Shown piece after piece: positions 26,904 to 35,935 of a DNA stretch of 64,000 bases. Under the pieces are notes generated by a model. That model was not told the origin of the DNA and did not search any database. It was given only the letters and a program-made list of their open reading frames with translations. The stretch comes from Paenibacillus sediminis. GTDB lineage: Bacteria; Bacillota; Bacilli; Paenibacillales; Paenibacillaceae. Where the stretch lies: assembly GCF_017873765.1 (NCBI RefSeq), contig NZ_JAGGKP010000001.1, positions 682,001 through 746,000 on the forward strand, written 5' to 3'. The translations under genes and the position numbers were made by a program. Positions within the stretch are counted from its first letter, which is position 1. The number at the start of each line of letters is the position of its first letter.

Positions 26904-28007
26904 TTATTTTAACGATATCCATTCATCGCGGTGTATGACCTCAAGCCGATGAATCCCTTCTAGTTTGTTAACAACTTCTTTACTTGGTAATCCTTTTATG
27001 ATTTGAAGCTGATCTTCATCATAGTTGACAATACCGCGTCCGATCGTTTGCCGATCAAGACCTAACACTTCAACGACATCCCCCGCGTGGAAATGACCTT
27101 CGATACTTTTCACGCCGACAGGGAGAAGGCTGCTTCCTCCAGCGATCAACGCTTCTTCGGCCCCTCGGTCCACAATGAGGCTTCCGAGTGGATTTGATAG
27201 AAAACCGAGCCATTGTTTCTTCATAGACAAAGAGGAGAGATGAGTTTTGAAATAAGTGCCTTTCCCATGTCCTTGTAAAGTAAGCTGCATATCGCCAGGC
27301 TGAGACACTTTCCCGACGAACACAGGAACTCCGCCCCGGGTAGCGATCTTCGCTGCATCCACTTTGGAACGCATTCCGCCTGTACCGACGGATGAGCCTG
27401 CTCCTCCAGCTACGGCATATATTTCATCCGTAATTTCATCAACTTGATCGAATCTCGTTGCATCCGGATTACTTCTAGGGTCAGCACTATACAGCCCGTC
27501 TGTGTCGGTAACAATGATGAGATAATTCGCCTTGACTAGATTGGCAACAAGTGCAGATAAAGTATCATTATCGCCAAATTTCAGCTCGTCAACTGACACT
27601 GTGTCATTTTCATTAAAAATCGGCACGATGCCTTGACGCAGCAGTTCTTCAACCGTCATATTCGCATTGTTCATCCGCTTGCGGCTGCCAAAATCCGTTC
27701 TCGTGAGCAAAATTTGCGCTGTTCCAATGTTATGGGCTGCAAAGGCTTCTTGATACGACTGCATAAGCAGCGCTTGACCTACGGCCGCGGCAGCTTGCTT
27801 CTCGTGAAGCACTTTCGGACGAGACGGGTATCCGATTTTGCGAAAACCGGCCGCTACAGCACCAGAAGTAACGAGCAACACTTGGTAGCCTTGTTTCTGG
27901 AGCGAGGCCAATTCGTCTGCAAAGAACGAAATCGCCTTATCATTTAAGCCGCCTTCTTCGGATGTCAGTGAGCTGCTGCCTATTTTTACAACGATTCGCT
28001 GCATCAT
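26904..28007 (-). CDS. proB: ProB, glutamate 5-kinase with PUA domain
   Basis: 367 residues. The amino-acid kinase domain (VVKIGSSSLTSEEGG at the N-terminus, FNENDTVS, and SVGTGGMRSKVDAAKIATRGG) phosphorylates L-glutamate. A C-terminal PUA domain (about 275-350) is present, as in full-length ProB. It is the first gene of the operon and is preceded by the T-box leader. Feedback inhibition by proline is expected from the family. Confidence 0.95.
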   Translation of the reverse strand: MMQRIVVKIGSSSLTSEEGGLNDKAISFFADELASLQKQGYQVLLVTSGAVAAGFRKIGYPSRPKVLHEKQAAAAVGQALLMQSYQEAFAAHNIGTAQILLTRTDFGSRKRMNNANMTVEELLRQGIVPIFNENDTVSVDELKFGDNDTLSALVANLVKANYLIIVTDTDGLYSADPRSNPDATRFDQVDEITDEIYAVAGGAGSSVGTGGMRSKVDAAKIATRGGVPVFVGKVSQPGDMQLTLQGHGKGTYFKTHLSSLSMKKQWLGFLSNPLGSLIVDRGAEEALIAGGSSLLPVGVKSIEGHFHAGDVVEVLGLDRQTIGRGIVNYDEDQLQIIKGLPSKEVVNKLEGIHRLEVIHRDEWISLK

Positions 28008-28083
28008 AAATTCACTTCCTACATGTAAATATATTGTACTTTATTTGAGCAAAGGGTCACAGTATTAACGGTTAAAATAAAAC

Positions 28084-28122
28084 AAAAAACTTTCATCCTT
28101 TTTGCAAAGGACGAAAGTTTTA
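28084..28122 (-). terminator. T-box attenuator terminator
   Basis: On the minus strand AAACTTTCGTCCTTT pairs with AAAGGATGAAAGTTT (one G-U), loop GCAA or similar, followed by TTTTGTTTTA. It is the terminator half of the T-box switch. Confidence 0.9.
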
Positions 28123-28320
28123 CTTCCGCGGTACCACCTTTATTGATGACCTAACATCATCCGACTTTAAGCCTTGTAACAGCAGGCACTGTCCGAATTT
28201 TGAGATTCAGCCGTTCAGGGGTAGGTTCGGAAAAGGTAGACGGTAAATTTTCGCAGCCTTTGAAATTTACTCTCTGGACACTACGGAAATTCCTACTGGC
28301 CCCATCATCACGTTTGTATA
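28084..28320 (-). promoter_or_regulatory. proline T-box leader of proBAC-mtnWXB
   Basis: The roughly 400-base gap between proB and mtnE holds this leader. Read on the minus strand it has the invariant T-box motif AAGGTGGTACCGCGGAAG (28123-28140 region) and a stem I. In stem I, an AGTA loop side faces GAA-CCT-A. The specifier triplet is CCT (28223-28225 complement), a proline codon. A terminator follows the antiterminator region. Uncharged tRNA-Pro would stabilise the antiterminator and allow transcription. The promoter lies just upstream; TTTACA near 28370 with TATTGT, or ATGACA with AATAAT, are weak candidates. Confidence 0.93.
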
Positions 28321-28408
28321 TAGAATGACTTCATTATTTACGATTAACAATATCATGTCATTTTAACCTTTGTAAAGCAAGGGAGAAAGGCTTAATTTGC
28401 ATGCTTTA

Positions 28409-29602
28409 TTAAAAAAGGTTCAGCTTCCCAATTCGCCCTACAGCTTCTCTTAAGCGATCCTCGTCACTTAACAATCCGACACGAACGTATCCTTCGCCGT
28501 GTGTACCAAAGCCAACACCAGCTGCAACAGCTACTTTGGCTTCCTTAAGTAGCAGATCAGAGAAAGATACTGACGTATATCCTTTTGGCACTGGAAGCCA
28601 TGAGAAGAAGGAGCCTTTAGGCTTCTGAGCCTCCCATCCAATTTCATGGAGCGCATCAAATAACGCATCGCGTCTTGATTCGTAACGATGAACGAGCTCG
28701 GTAACACAGTCTTGAGACGAAGTGAGCGCAGTTGCTGCTGCCGCCTGAATACCGCCGAACAGACTGACATAGATATGGTCCTGCATCAGATTAATAAGCG
28801 AAATGATTTTCTCATTTCCAAGTGCAAAAGCAACGCGCCAACCAGCCATGTTGTACGTTTTGGATAGCGTGTAAAATTCTACGCCAACTTCCTTGGCACC
28901 TTCTGCTTGAAGGAAGCTGACCGGTTTCTGACCGTCAAAGCCAATCGCACCATAGGCAAAATCACTTGCAACGACAATATCGTTCTCTGCTGCAAATTTA
29001 ATGGTATCTTCATAGAACGACAGCGGAGCAACCCCGGATGTAGGATTGTTCGGATAATTTAAAAACATCAGTTTGGCCTTTTTGCGATCAGCCTCTGATA
29101 TTTCATTGTAATCGGGCAAGAAGTCATTGTCTTTAAGAAGCGGCATAAATGACATGTTCGCACCGGCAAGTGCTACACCTGACCAATAGTCTGGATAACC
29201 GGGATCTGGAACAAGACAGAGATCGCCTGGATTAAGCAAAATTTGGCTGATTTGAACAAGACCTGTTTTGCCCCCGAACAAAATGGCTACTTCCTTCTCA
29301 GGATTTAGCTTGACGCCGTAATCTTCGAAATAACGCTTGGCAATCGCCTCTTTCAGAAAAGTATACCCTGTAAAAGGTGAATATTTGTGATACTGCGGAT
29401 TTGCTGCTGCTTCCTGCATTGACTTTACAATATGTACAGGAGTAGGGTTGTCTGGATTCCCCTGTCCTAAATTAATGACATCATGACCGGCCGCTATTTC
29501 ACGGTTTACGTTTTGAACTAGGGTCGCAAAAAATTGTGTCGGCAGTCCTTTCATGATGTCAGCTGGTTCTATCGTTATTGATCTTTGATTATTGAACTGC
29601 AC
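28409..29602 (-). CDS. mtnE: PLP aminotransferase, probably MtnE
   Basis: 397 residues of the class I/II aminotransferase fold. FYTLSKTYNMAGWRVAFALG holds the PLP lysine. INLGQGNPDNPTPVHIV, PDPGYPDYWSG and FLNYPNNPTSGVAP are the cofactor and substrate sites. It resembles the Bacillus methionine-salvage transaminase that makes methionine from ketomethylthiobutyrate. The related LL-diaminopimelate aminotransferase group is an alternative. The mtn genes on both sides favour MtnE. The start is GTG 29602, six bases after GGAGTGA. It faces the T-box promoter; no clear terminator was seen between them. Confidence 0.72.
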   Translation of the reverse strand: MQFNNQRSITIEPADIMKGLPTQFFATLVQNVNREIAAGHDVINLGQGNPDNPTPVHIVKSMQEAAANPQYHKYSPFTGYTFLKEAIAKRYFEDYGVKLNPEKEVAILFGGKTGLVQISQILLNPGDLCLVPDPGYPDYWSGVALAGANMSFMPLLKDNDFLPDYNEISEADRKKAKLMFLNYPNNPTSGVAPLSFYEDTIKFAAENDIVVASDFAYGAIGFDGQKPVSFLQAEGAKEVGVEFYTLSKTYNMAGWRVAFALGNEKIISLINLMQDHIYVSLFGGIQAAAATALTSSQDCVTELVHRYESRRDALFDALHEIGWEAQKPKGSFFSWLPVPKGYTSVSFSDLLLKEAKVAVAAGVGFGTHGEGYVRVGLLSDEDRLREAVGRIGKLNLF

Positions 29603-29681
29603 AATATATCACTCCGGTTCGTGTGGTTAAAGAATTAATCTTTAATCTATCACGATTGAACCTACCTGTATAGAGGGATTT

Positions 29682-30191
29682 TTATTGATGCAGCATTTCT
29701 AAGAACGGTTTTACCGGTGCACTAAACGTAAATAAATAAGGTTTATGCTCTGGCGAGAAAACGAGCAGAAGCGGTTTCTCACGAGGACAATAAATAAGAA
29801 AAACATCTTGAATCGTAAAATGGAGAGCTGTGAGACTGATTTGATACGGCTGTGCAAGCGGCACTCGAATGAGACTTCCGCATTTTGGAATATTGATCTG
29901 CGGAGCGACTCCTTGGATCGACTTCAGCCAAGCAGCCGCCTGCTGTTGAATAGGTACACTATTGGGCACTCGCAGAACTAACTTTTGCTGGGTAATATCA
30001 TATACTTGAACTTGTCCCGGCGTAGTTGGAGCTGGATGTTGTTGTTCAGGATTCACCTTAACGCTGGAGGCCAAGGCTGTACTTGCAGGCAGGTGCAGGG
30101 AAATAACCGCAGCACAAATGAAGAAGCAGAGGGGGATAAGTATCTTTTGAAGTACTTTATTTCGGTGCTCATAATTTGCGGAATATAACAT
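29682..30191 (-). CDS. secreted or membrane-anchored protein of unknown function
   Basis: 169 residues. A hydrophobic segment (about 17-37, ILIPLCFFICAAVISLHLP) could be a signal peptide ending at TALAS, or an anchor. A Pro/Gln-rich linker and a compact beta-rich domain follow. No family is recognised. AAAGGAGA lies nine bases before ATG 30191, so translation is plausible. It lies between mtnE and mtnU on the mtnE strand, 79 bases before mtnE, and may be cotranscribed with it. No link to methionine salvage is visible in the sequence. Confidence 0.65.
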   Translation of the reverse strand: MLYSANYEHRNKVLQKILIPLCFFICAAVISLHLPASTALASSVKVNPEQQHPAPTTPGQVQVYDITQQKLVLRVPNSVPIQQQAAAWLKSIQGVAPQINIPKCGSLIRVPLAQPYQISLTALHFTIQDVFLIYCPREKPLLLVFSPEHKPYLFTFSAPVKPFLEMLHQ

Positions 30192-30288
30192 GAATAGGTA
30201 TCTCCTTTTCGTAAGTCGAATGGGTTGTCTTTACTTTACCTTTCCCATAGACCTAACCATTTTAGTCTTAATACACACTTGCTTGTTA

Positions 30289-30317
30289 TTGATTTTCTGT
30301 CACTGCGCACGTATGAT
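30289..30317 (+). promoter_or_regulatory. sigma-A type promoter for mtnU
   Basis: The -35 is TTGATT (30289-30294) and the -10 is TATGAT (30312-30317), with a 17-base spacer. It lies 40 bases before the mtnU start. No S-box is present between it and the gene. Confidence 0.65.
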
Positions 30318-30356
30318 GTTAAACAAATGATGAGGAAATAGAGGTGGGGGAGATCC

Positions 30357-31169
30357 ATGACTCAAAATAATAGAACTAACAGAATACATATCGCACTCCT
30401 GCAAAGCGACATAGCTATTGGTGAGCCGGAGATAAATAAGCAGCATTTACGGAAATTATGCGAACAAGCGGTATATAGTAGCGAGAAACCAGATGTCATC
30501 ATGCTCCCTGAAATGTGGAATACAGGTTACGCGCTGGACAGCATTCATACGATTGCCGATATTGACGGAGCGGATACAAAAGCGTGGTTAAGCGAGTTTG
30601 CAAGAGAGCATAGTGTGAACATTATCGGTGGATCGATTGCCGAAAAAAGAGGGCAAGACATTTACAATGTAATGTACGCGTTTAACCGACAAGGGGAAAT
30701 CGTCGCTGAATATTCTAAAATTCATTTGTTCCGCCTCATGGATGAAGAGAAGTATTTATCAGCAGGGGAGAAGCCGGTGACATTCGAGCTCGAAAATACG
30801 TCCTCAGGTGCTTCGATCTGTTATGACATCAGATTTCCTGAACTGACTAGAACGCTTGCGCTTAAAGGGGCAAAAGTATTATTCGTTCCTGCAGAATGGC
30901 CTTATCCGCGCCTTCATCACTGGAGAACACTATTGACCGCGCGGGCGATTGAAAATCAAATGTATGTCGTTGCTTGCAACCGGGTAGGTACGAGCGGTGA
31001 TACAACATTTTTCGGCCACTCGTTAATTATTGATCCCTGGGGTGAAATTATTGCAGAAGGCGGGGAAGAAGAGCAAATTATTACAGGGGGAATTAACGTG
31101 GAGACAGTTAGCGAAGTGAGAAGCCGTATCCCTATATTTGAAGACCGCAGACCTGAACTGTATTTTTAA
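30357..31169 (+). CDS. mtnU: MtnU-like carbon-nitrogen hydrolase (omega-amidase)
   Basis: A 270-residue nitrilase-superfamily enzyme. The Glu-Lys-Cys triad is visible: Glu in MLPEMWNTGY, Lys in EYSKIHLF and Cys in GASICYDIRFPEL. It probably hydrolyses the alpha-keto acid amide formed when MtnE uses glutamine as amino donor. In Bacillus, mtnU and mtnE are adjacent, as nearly here. GAGGTGGGGGAG precedes ATG 30357. Confidence 0.85.
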   Translation: MTQNNRTNRIHIALLQSDIAIGEPEINKQHLRKLCEQAVYSSEKPDVIMLPEMWNTGYALDSIHTIADIDGADTKAWLSEFAREHSVNIIGGSIAEKRGQDIYNVMYAFNRQGEIVAEYSKIHLFRLMDEEKYLSAGEKPVTFELENTSSGASICYDIRFPELTRTLALKGAKVLFVPAEWPYPRLHHWRTLLTARAIENQMYVVACNRVGTSGDTTFFGHSLIIDPWGEIIAEGGEEEQIITGGINVETVSEVRSRIPIFEDRRPELYF

Positions 31170-31255
31170 GTGATAAATCATTCTTTTGAATTACAGAATG
31201 GAAAATATTATAATTATTATAAATGAATTTATTTGAATTTATTTTAGAGGAGAAG

Positions 31256-32596
31256 ATGTGGGAAATGGAAAGTGATAGGTACGTTTTAAATTTGTTTTTG
31301 ATAGCTTTACTCATTGCATTGACTGCTTTTTTCGTAGTGGTAGAGTTTGCGATTGTTAAGCTTCGAACGAGCAGAGTAGATCAATTGATTGTTGAGGGGC
31401 GCAGAAATGCGCTTGCAGTAAAGCGAATCGTAAGCAATTTGGACGGGTACTTGTCTGCCTGCCAGCTGGGAATTACAATTACCGCTTTAGGACTAGGATG
31501 GCTAGGGGAACCGACGATCGAAAGCATTCTCCATCCATTATTTAATCAACTGCAAATACCAGATTCGTTAAACGGTGCTTTGTCGGTATTCATCGCATTT
31601 TTTGTGATTACGTTTCTGCACGTAGTTGTCGGAGAATTAGCTCCTAAATCGGTTGCGATACAAAAGGCAGAAGCTGTTGCCCTGTTAACTGCCAAACCTA
31701 TTATTTTCTTTAATAAAATAATGTATCCATTTATATGGCTTTTAAACGGTTCTGCGAATTGGCTCATTCGTCTATTCGGTTTACAGCCTGCGAATGAGCA
31801 TGAAGAAGCCCATTCCGAAGAAGAACTGCAAATTATTATTAATGAGAGCTTTGAGAGCGGTAAAATTAATCAAAGCGAATACAGTTACGTGAACCGAATT
31901 TTTCAATTTGATGAGATGCTTGCTAAGGAAATTATGGTTCCGCGGACGGACATGGTATGTTTATATACGGATAAGACACGTGAAGAAAACTTAAAAATTA
32001 TTAAAGAAGAGCAATATACCAGGTTCCCAGTCGTTCATCAGGATAAAGATAATATCGTCGGTGTTATTAACACGAAGCAGTTCTTTCTAGAGTATGAAAA
32101 TAATCCAAATTTAGATGTATCTGCATTAATTCAACCGGTAATGACCGTTTCTGAAGCAACACCCGTTAATACATTGCTCAAAAAAATGCAGCAGGAACGT
32201 ACCCACATAGCTATTCTGGTGGACGAATTCGGAGGTACGTCTGGGTTAATTACGATAGAAGATATTTTGGAACAAATCGTTGGCGAGATTCGTGATGAAT
32301 TTGACGCTGAGGAAGAAGCGGAAATTATACAAATTACTGATCATCATTATATTGTTGAAGGCAAAATATACATAACTCGAATTAACGATTTGCTGAACAC
32401 AAATCTGGACACCGAAGAACTGGATACTATCGGCGGCTGGCTGTATGGGCAAAACAGCGATTTGGCTGAAGGTGAAACTTGGCAATTTGAAGACTTGACG
32501 TTTAAAGTAGTGGAACGAGAGACACATCGTTACGTCAAACTAGAAATTATGAAGGCAGTTCATCAGCCTGAGGCCGAAAGTTTGTCTGAGGTGTAA
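31256..32596 (+). CDS. CNNM/CBS/CorC membrane protein (hemolysin C family)
   Basis: About 446 residues. The N-terminal CNNM domain (about 10-190) has four membrane segments and conserved helices (FFVVVEFAIVKLR, ITALGLGWLGEPT). Two CBS domains (about 205-330; KEIMVPRTDMVCLYTD, VMTVSEATPVNTLLKKM) follow, then a CorC/HlyC C-terminal domain (LAEGETWQFEDLTFKVVE). The family is linked to magnesium or other cation transport; the hemolysin name is historical. ATG 31256 is five bases after GAGG; ATG 31265 is also possible. Confidence 0.9.
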   Translation: MWEMESDRYVLNLFLIALLIALTAFFVVVEFAIVKLRTSRVDQLIVEGRRNALAVKRIVSNLDGYLSACQLGITITALGLGWLGEPTIESILHPLFNQLQIPDSLNGALSVFIAFFVITFLHVVVGELAPKSVAIQKAEAVALLTAKPIIFFNKIMYPFIWLLNGSANWLIRLFGLQPANEHEEAHSEEELQIIINESFESGKINQSEYSYVNRIFQFDEMLAKEIMVPRTDMVCLYTDKTREENLKIIKEEQYTRFPVVHQDKDNIVGVINTKQFFLEYENNPNLDVSALIQPVMTVSEATPVNTLLKKMQQERTHIAILVDEFGGTSGLITIEDILEQIVGEIRDEFDAEEEAEIIQITDHHYIVEGKIYITRINDLLNTNLDTEELDTIGGWLYGQNSDLAEGETWQFEDLTFKVVERETHRYVKLEIMKAVHQPEAESLSEV

Positions 32597-32614
32597 ATTT
32601 TTAAATTCAGCTCA

Positions 32615-32648
32615 AAGAAGCAGCATGAGAAAGCTGCTTCTTTTTTTT
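32615..32648 (+). terminator. terminator after the CNNM gene
   Basis: AAGAAGCAGC pairs with GCTGCTTCTT around ATGAGAAA, followed by eight Ts (32641-32648). Confidence 0.88.
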
Positions 32649-32739
32649 ACATTTGGCTTCAGAAACAAGGCGACTATATGCTTACTGGAAGAGCAACACC
32701 TATATTTCTTTAACCGTCTGTAATAATAAGAAAGGAGGT

Positions 32740-32850
32740 ATGAGAAAGAGGGCTTTCAGGAAACCAGCCGCCCAAGGCTGTCATTAAAATCGGTGATCAA
32801 ATGTACGAAATAAAACTTGGCACATACTGCTGGTCATCAGATTATAGAAA
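32740..32850 (+). pseudogene. remnant of a small secreted-protein gene
   Basis: AAAGGAGG (32731-32738) and ATG 32740 begin a 15-codon frame ending at TAA. In another frame the same DNA reads GLSGNQPPKAVIKIGDQMYE, then IKLGTYCWSS. This looks like the start of a mature lipoprotein-type domain (G/C-S-G-N-x-PP, then a beta strand and TYCW). No start or signal peptide precedes it in frame, and the reading runs into the antisense end of marR. It is best explained as a decayed gene. The family name is not certain. Confidence 0.4.
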
Positions 32851-32864
32851 TTATCTAAAGAGAA

Positions 32865-33323
32865 TTATTCGTGAAAATGCTCTAAATGTTGGGACAGCTC
32901 TTTATGAATTCTTAGTAGAGATTGAATATCTTCTTTAGACATTTTATCCAGTGCAAAAATCATGGCTTTGTAAGAAGGGGCATTTTCACTTGATTTCTTG
33001 GAAAGTTCTTTCCCCTCATTTGTCAGATTCAACTTAATTTCTCTGCGATCCGCTTCGGAAATGTTCCGTTCAACCAACCTTAGATTAACAAGTCCATCTA
33101 CGCTTACACTAACGGTACTCTTTGGAGACATAAGTCTTTCGGTTAATTGCTTCAATGTCAGGCCGGGGAATGAGAACAACGTATTCAGTACCGCTAATTG
33201 TTGCAAGGTTAATCCTAGACTTTCAGCATTTTGCTGTGTCAATTTTGATGTAATTTTATTAATGGCCCAGAATGATTGGAAAATCTCTGCTGCTTTTTTT
33301 GTTCGTTCGTCATTGTAATCCAT
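32865..33323 (-). CDS. MarR-family transcriptional regulator
   Basis: 152 residues with the MarR winged helix: LTLQQLAVLNTLFSFPGLT, LTERLMSPKSTVSVSVDGLV (recognition helix) and LRLVERNISEADRREIKLNLT (wing with the conserved DxR). No reactive cysteine of the OhrR type is seen, so a ligand-responsive repressor is likely. ATG 33323 has AAGGACGG seven bases upstream; an earlier ATG at 33368 would start inside the operator. Twin palindromes just upstream suggest autoregulation. No obvious target operon adjoins it. Confidence 0.88.
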   Translation of the reverse strand: MDYNDERTKKAAEIFQSFWAINKITSKLTQQNAESLGLTLQQLAVLNTLFSFPGLTLKQLTERLMSPKSTVSVSVDGLVNLRLVERNISEADRREIKLNLTNEGKELSKKSSENAPSYKAMIFALDKMSKEDIQSLLRIHKELSQHLEHFHE

Positions 33324-33347
33324 TTTACATCCGTCCTTTCTAATATA

Positions 33348-33376
33348 GTTCATAAATGAACAGTTCATATATGAAC
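33348..33376. promoter_or_regulatory. twin MarR-type operator
   Basis: Two perfect 14-base palindromes, GTTCATAAATGAAC (33348-33361) and GTTCATATATGAAC (33363-33376), have centres 15 bases apart and lie 25-53 bases upstream of marR. The near-identical halves and the location argue for the binding site of the adjacent MarR protein. Confidence 0.7.
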
Positions 33377-33420
33377 TATATTAGATCAGATCGAAAACAT
33401 GTAAAATTAGTTATCGTTTG

Positions 33421-34329
33421 TTACAGTTTTTCGAGCGTCTTCTTGAACGTCTCAATGAATGCCTCCGCAGCTTTGGATAAATATCTTCCTTTGCGATAAG
33501 CGATGACGAGAGTCCGGTTTGGTACAGGTTCAGCTAGCGGCAAATAGACAGGAATAAATTCACTTCTGCGGGCCCGCGCGATAAATTGAGGGACAAACGT
33601 AATTCCCATTCCTGTAGCAACCAGAGATTGGACCGTTTCAATGTTGTTGCTCTCAAAGACGACATTCGGCTCAAAGCCTGCCTGACGGCACAAATCGACT
33701 GTAATCGTTCGAAAACCTTGACCTTTCTTAAGGACCACAAAGGATTCATCTTTTAGCTCTTCAATCGATACTCGCATCGATGGCCAATTTGCCGCACGTT
33801 TTGCAAGCGGATGGTTTGGCGGAACAGCCAAATCAATTCGCTCTATACCAATCGGTTCATAAGTAAGTGAAGGCTCAGCTAGCGGCAAAGAAAGCAGGCT
33901 CAAATCAGTTTGACCGTTTGCTGTCAGCTTCTCCAAGTTCATCGAAGTGTCTTCTAGCAGCGTTATTTCGATCCCTGGATAACTTTCACGAAATGCAGGA
34001 AGGACATGAGGCAGCAAATGTGACCCTGTTATTGGCATACTGCCGATAATAACCCGTCCCTTATGAAGTTGAGAAATGTCAGCCATCTCTTGCTTTAATT
34101 GTTCTACTGCGTCCATAATTTTCTGTGCATGCTCTATAAAGCTGACTCCAGCATGCGTTAATTCAACCGTGCTTGTGTTCCTTTGAAACAGCATCACTCC
34201 AAGCTCCTTCTCCAGCTTAGATAATTGCTGGCTGAGCGAGGGCTGAGCGATATGCAGCTTCTCCGCTGCGCGCGAGAAATTCCGTTCCTCAGCAATTTGC
34301 AGCGTGTACAGCAATTGTCTTAATTCCAT
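33421..34329 (-). CDS. LysR-family transcriptional regulator
   Basis: 302 residues. The N-terminal helix-turn-helix (about 1-60, NFSRAAEKLHIAQPSLSQQLSKLE) is followed by a type 2 periplasmic-binding fold that senses an effector (IGSMPITGSHLLPHVLPAFRE, GMGITFVPQFIA). It is divergent from leuC across a 158-base gap, so control of leuCD is a reasonable guess. The effector is unknown. No leuA or leuB is in the window. Confidence 0.88.
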   Translation of the reverse strand: MELRQLLYTLQIAEERNFSRAAEKLHIAQPSLSQQLSKLEKELGVMLFQRNTSTVELTHAGVSFIEHAQKIMDAVEQLKQEMADISQLHKGRVIIGSMPITGSHLLPHVLPAFRESYPGIEITLLEDTSMNLEKLTANGQTDLSLLSLPLAEPSLTYEPIGIERIDLAVPPNHPLAKRAANWPSMRVSIEELKDESFVVLKKGQGFRTITVDLCRQAGFEPNVVFESNNIETVQSLVATGMGITFVPQFIARARRSEFIPVYLPLAEPVPNRTLVIAYRKGRYLSKAAEAFIETFKKTLEKL

Positions 34330-34353
34330 ATGATCACCCTATTGTCCACTTAT

Positions 34354-34384
34354 AAGTTATTCCTATTACTTCTATAGTTATTAT
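34354..34384. promoter_or_regulatory. direct repeats between lysR and leuC
   Basis: AGTTATT occurs at 34355-34361 and again at 34376-34382, exactly 21 bases apart (two helical turns), in an AT-rich divergent promoter region. It could be the LysR-regulator binding site; the sequence alone does not prove it. Confidence 0.35.
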
Positions 34385-34487
34385 ATCTTGGAACAATGAA
34401 TAAAGAAATGATATATTGATTTCAACAAACGGAGCGCCTGAGACTCGGCCTTCGAAATACGTTCGAAACTTCGTGTGGGGTGATATG

Positions 34488-35909
34488 ATGAGTAAAAAGA
34501 CGATGTATGAAAAAATTTGGGAAAATCATGTAATTCATCAAGAAGAAGGTAAGCCCAGCATCATTTATATCGATTTGCATTTGGTCCATGAAGTAACTTC
34601 ACCGCAGGCTTTTGAAGGCCTTCGCCTTAGCGGTCGTAAGGTGCGCAGACCCGAGCTAACTTTTGCAACAATGGACCACAACGTTCCAACTAAAGATCGC
34701 TACAATATTCAAGACCCCATTTCTAAACAACAAATCGACACACTTGCTAAAAACTGTGAAGATTTCGGTGTCAAATTATTCGATCTCAATTCAGTCGACC
34801 AAGGGGTCGTTCACGTTATGGGCCCTGAGGTTGGGTTGACACATCCAGGTAAAACCATTGTATGCGGTGACAGCCATACGTCGACTCACGGTGCGTTTGG
34901 CGCCCTTGCTTTCGGTATTGGCACTAGTGAAGTTGAACATGTACTTGCAACCCAATGTTTACAACAAGCGAAAGCGAAGACGCTCGAAGTTCGTTTTGTT
35001 GGGAAACGGAAACCAGGCGTAACGGCAAAAGATATGATTCTTGGACTCATTGCCAAGTACGGCACAGATTTTGCAACAGGATATGTTATTGAATATACAG
35101 GTCAAGCGATTCGTGATTTGACGATGGAAGAGCGAATGACTGTCTGCAATATGTCGATTGAAGCAGGCGCTAGAGCTGGACTGATCGCACCAGATGAAAC
35201 GACTTTCGAATATTTGAAAGGCCGCGAGTATGTTCCTCAAGGAGATGCGTTTAACGAAGCTGTTGAAGCATGGAAGAAGCTTGCCACAGATGAAGGTGCT
35301 GTGTATGATCGCGTCGTCGAATTCGATGTAGAATCACTCATTCCTCAAGTCACTTGGGGTACAAGTCCAGGGATGGGTACGGATATTAATGGAACTGTAC
35401 CTAATCCTGCTGATTTCACTACCGATAATGAACGTAAAGCAGCGGAAAAAGCGCTTGAATATATGGGGCTTACACCAGGAACACCGATGACCGAAATTGA
35501 AATCGATTATGTGTTTATCGGTTCTTGTACGAATGGACGGATTGAAGACTTACGTGCTGCTGCAGAAGTTGCGAAGGGATACAAAGTGTCTGATAAAGTG
35601 ACAGCCATTGTCGTCCCAGGATCAGGACGTGTTAAACTGCAAGCTGAGAAGGAAGGTCTTGATCAAATTTTTAAAGAAGCGGGCTTTGAATGGCGCGATG
35701 CAGGCTGCAGCATGTGTCTCGCCATGAACCCTGACGTCCTTGAGCCAGGTCAGCGCTGCGCATCTACGTCTAACCGGAACTTTGAAGGTCGCCAAGGCCG
35801 GGGTGGACGTACCCATCTTGTATCACCGGCTATGGCTGCAGCAGCGGCAATAAAAGGCCGTTTTGTCGATGTGCGTGATTGGAATTTTAAAGCGGAAGTT
35901 GTTAGCTAA
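34488..35909 (+). CDS. leuC: LeuC, isopropylmalate isomerase large subunit
   Basis: About 473 residues of the aconitase family. With LeuD it converts 2-isopropylmalate to 3-isopropylmalate in leucine synthesis. The [4Fe-4S] cysteines are in [13 protein letters not shown] and [33 protein letters not shown] residues ([20 protein letters not shown]) are present. ATG 34488 is chosen ([15 protein letters not shown]), seven bases after GGGG; ATG 34485 is adjacent. Upstream in-frame codons run into the divergent promoter region. Confidence 0.96.
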   Translation: MSKKTMYEKIWENHVIHQEEGKPSIIYIDLHLVHEVTSPQAFEGLRLSGRKVRRPELTFATMDHNVPTKDRYNIQDPISKQQIDTLAKNCEDFGVKLFDLNSVDQGVVHVMGPEVGLTHPGKTIVCGDSHTSTHGAFGALAFGIGTSEVEHVLATQCLQQAKAKTLEVRFVGKRKPGVTAKDMILGLIAKYGTDFATGYVIEYTGQAIRDLTMEERMTVCNMSIEAGARAGLIAPDETTFEYLKGREYVPQGDAFNEAVEAWKKLATDEGAVYDRVVEFDVESLIPQVTWGTSPGMGTDINGTVPNPADFTTDNERKAAEKALEYMGLTPGTPMTEIEIDYVFIGSCTNGRIEDLRAAAEVAKGYKVSDKVTAIVVPGSGRVKLQAEKEGLDQIFKEAGFEWRDAGCSMCLAMNPDVLEPGQRCASTSNRNFEGRQGRGGRTHLVSPAMAAAAAIKGRFVDVRDWNFKAEVVS

Positions 35910-35935
35910 TAAACGGGCAGAGAGGGGAACTGAGT

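Noticed and set aside
30192..30356. S-box (SAM riboswitch) before mtnU, or in the short gap before mtnE
   Set aside because: No conserved S-box core seen, and the gap before mtnE is too short.
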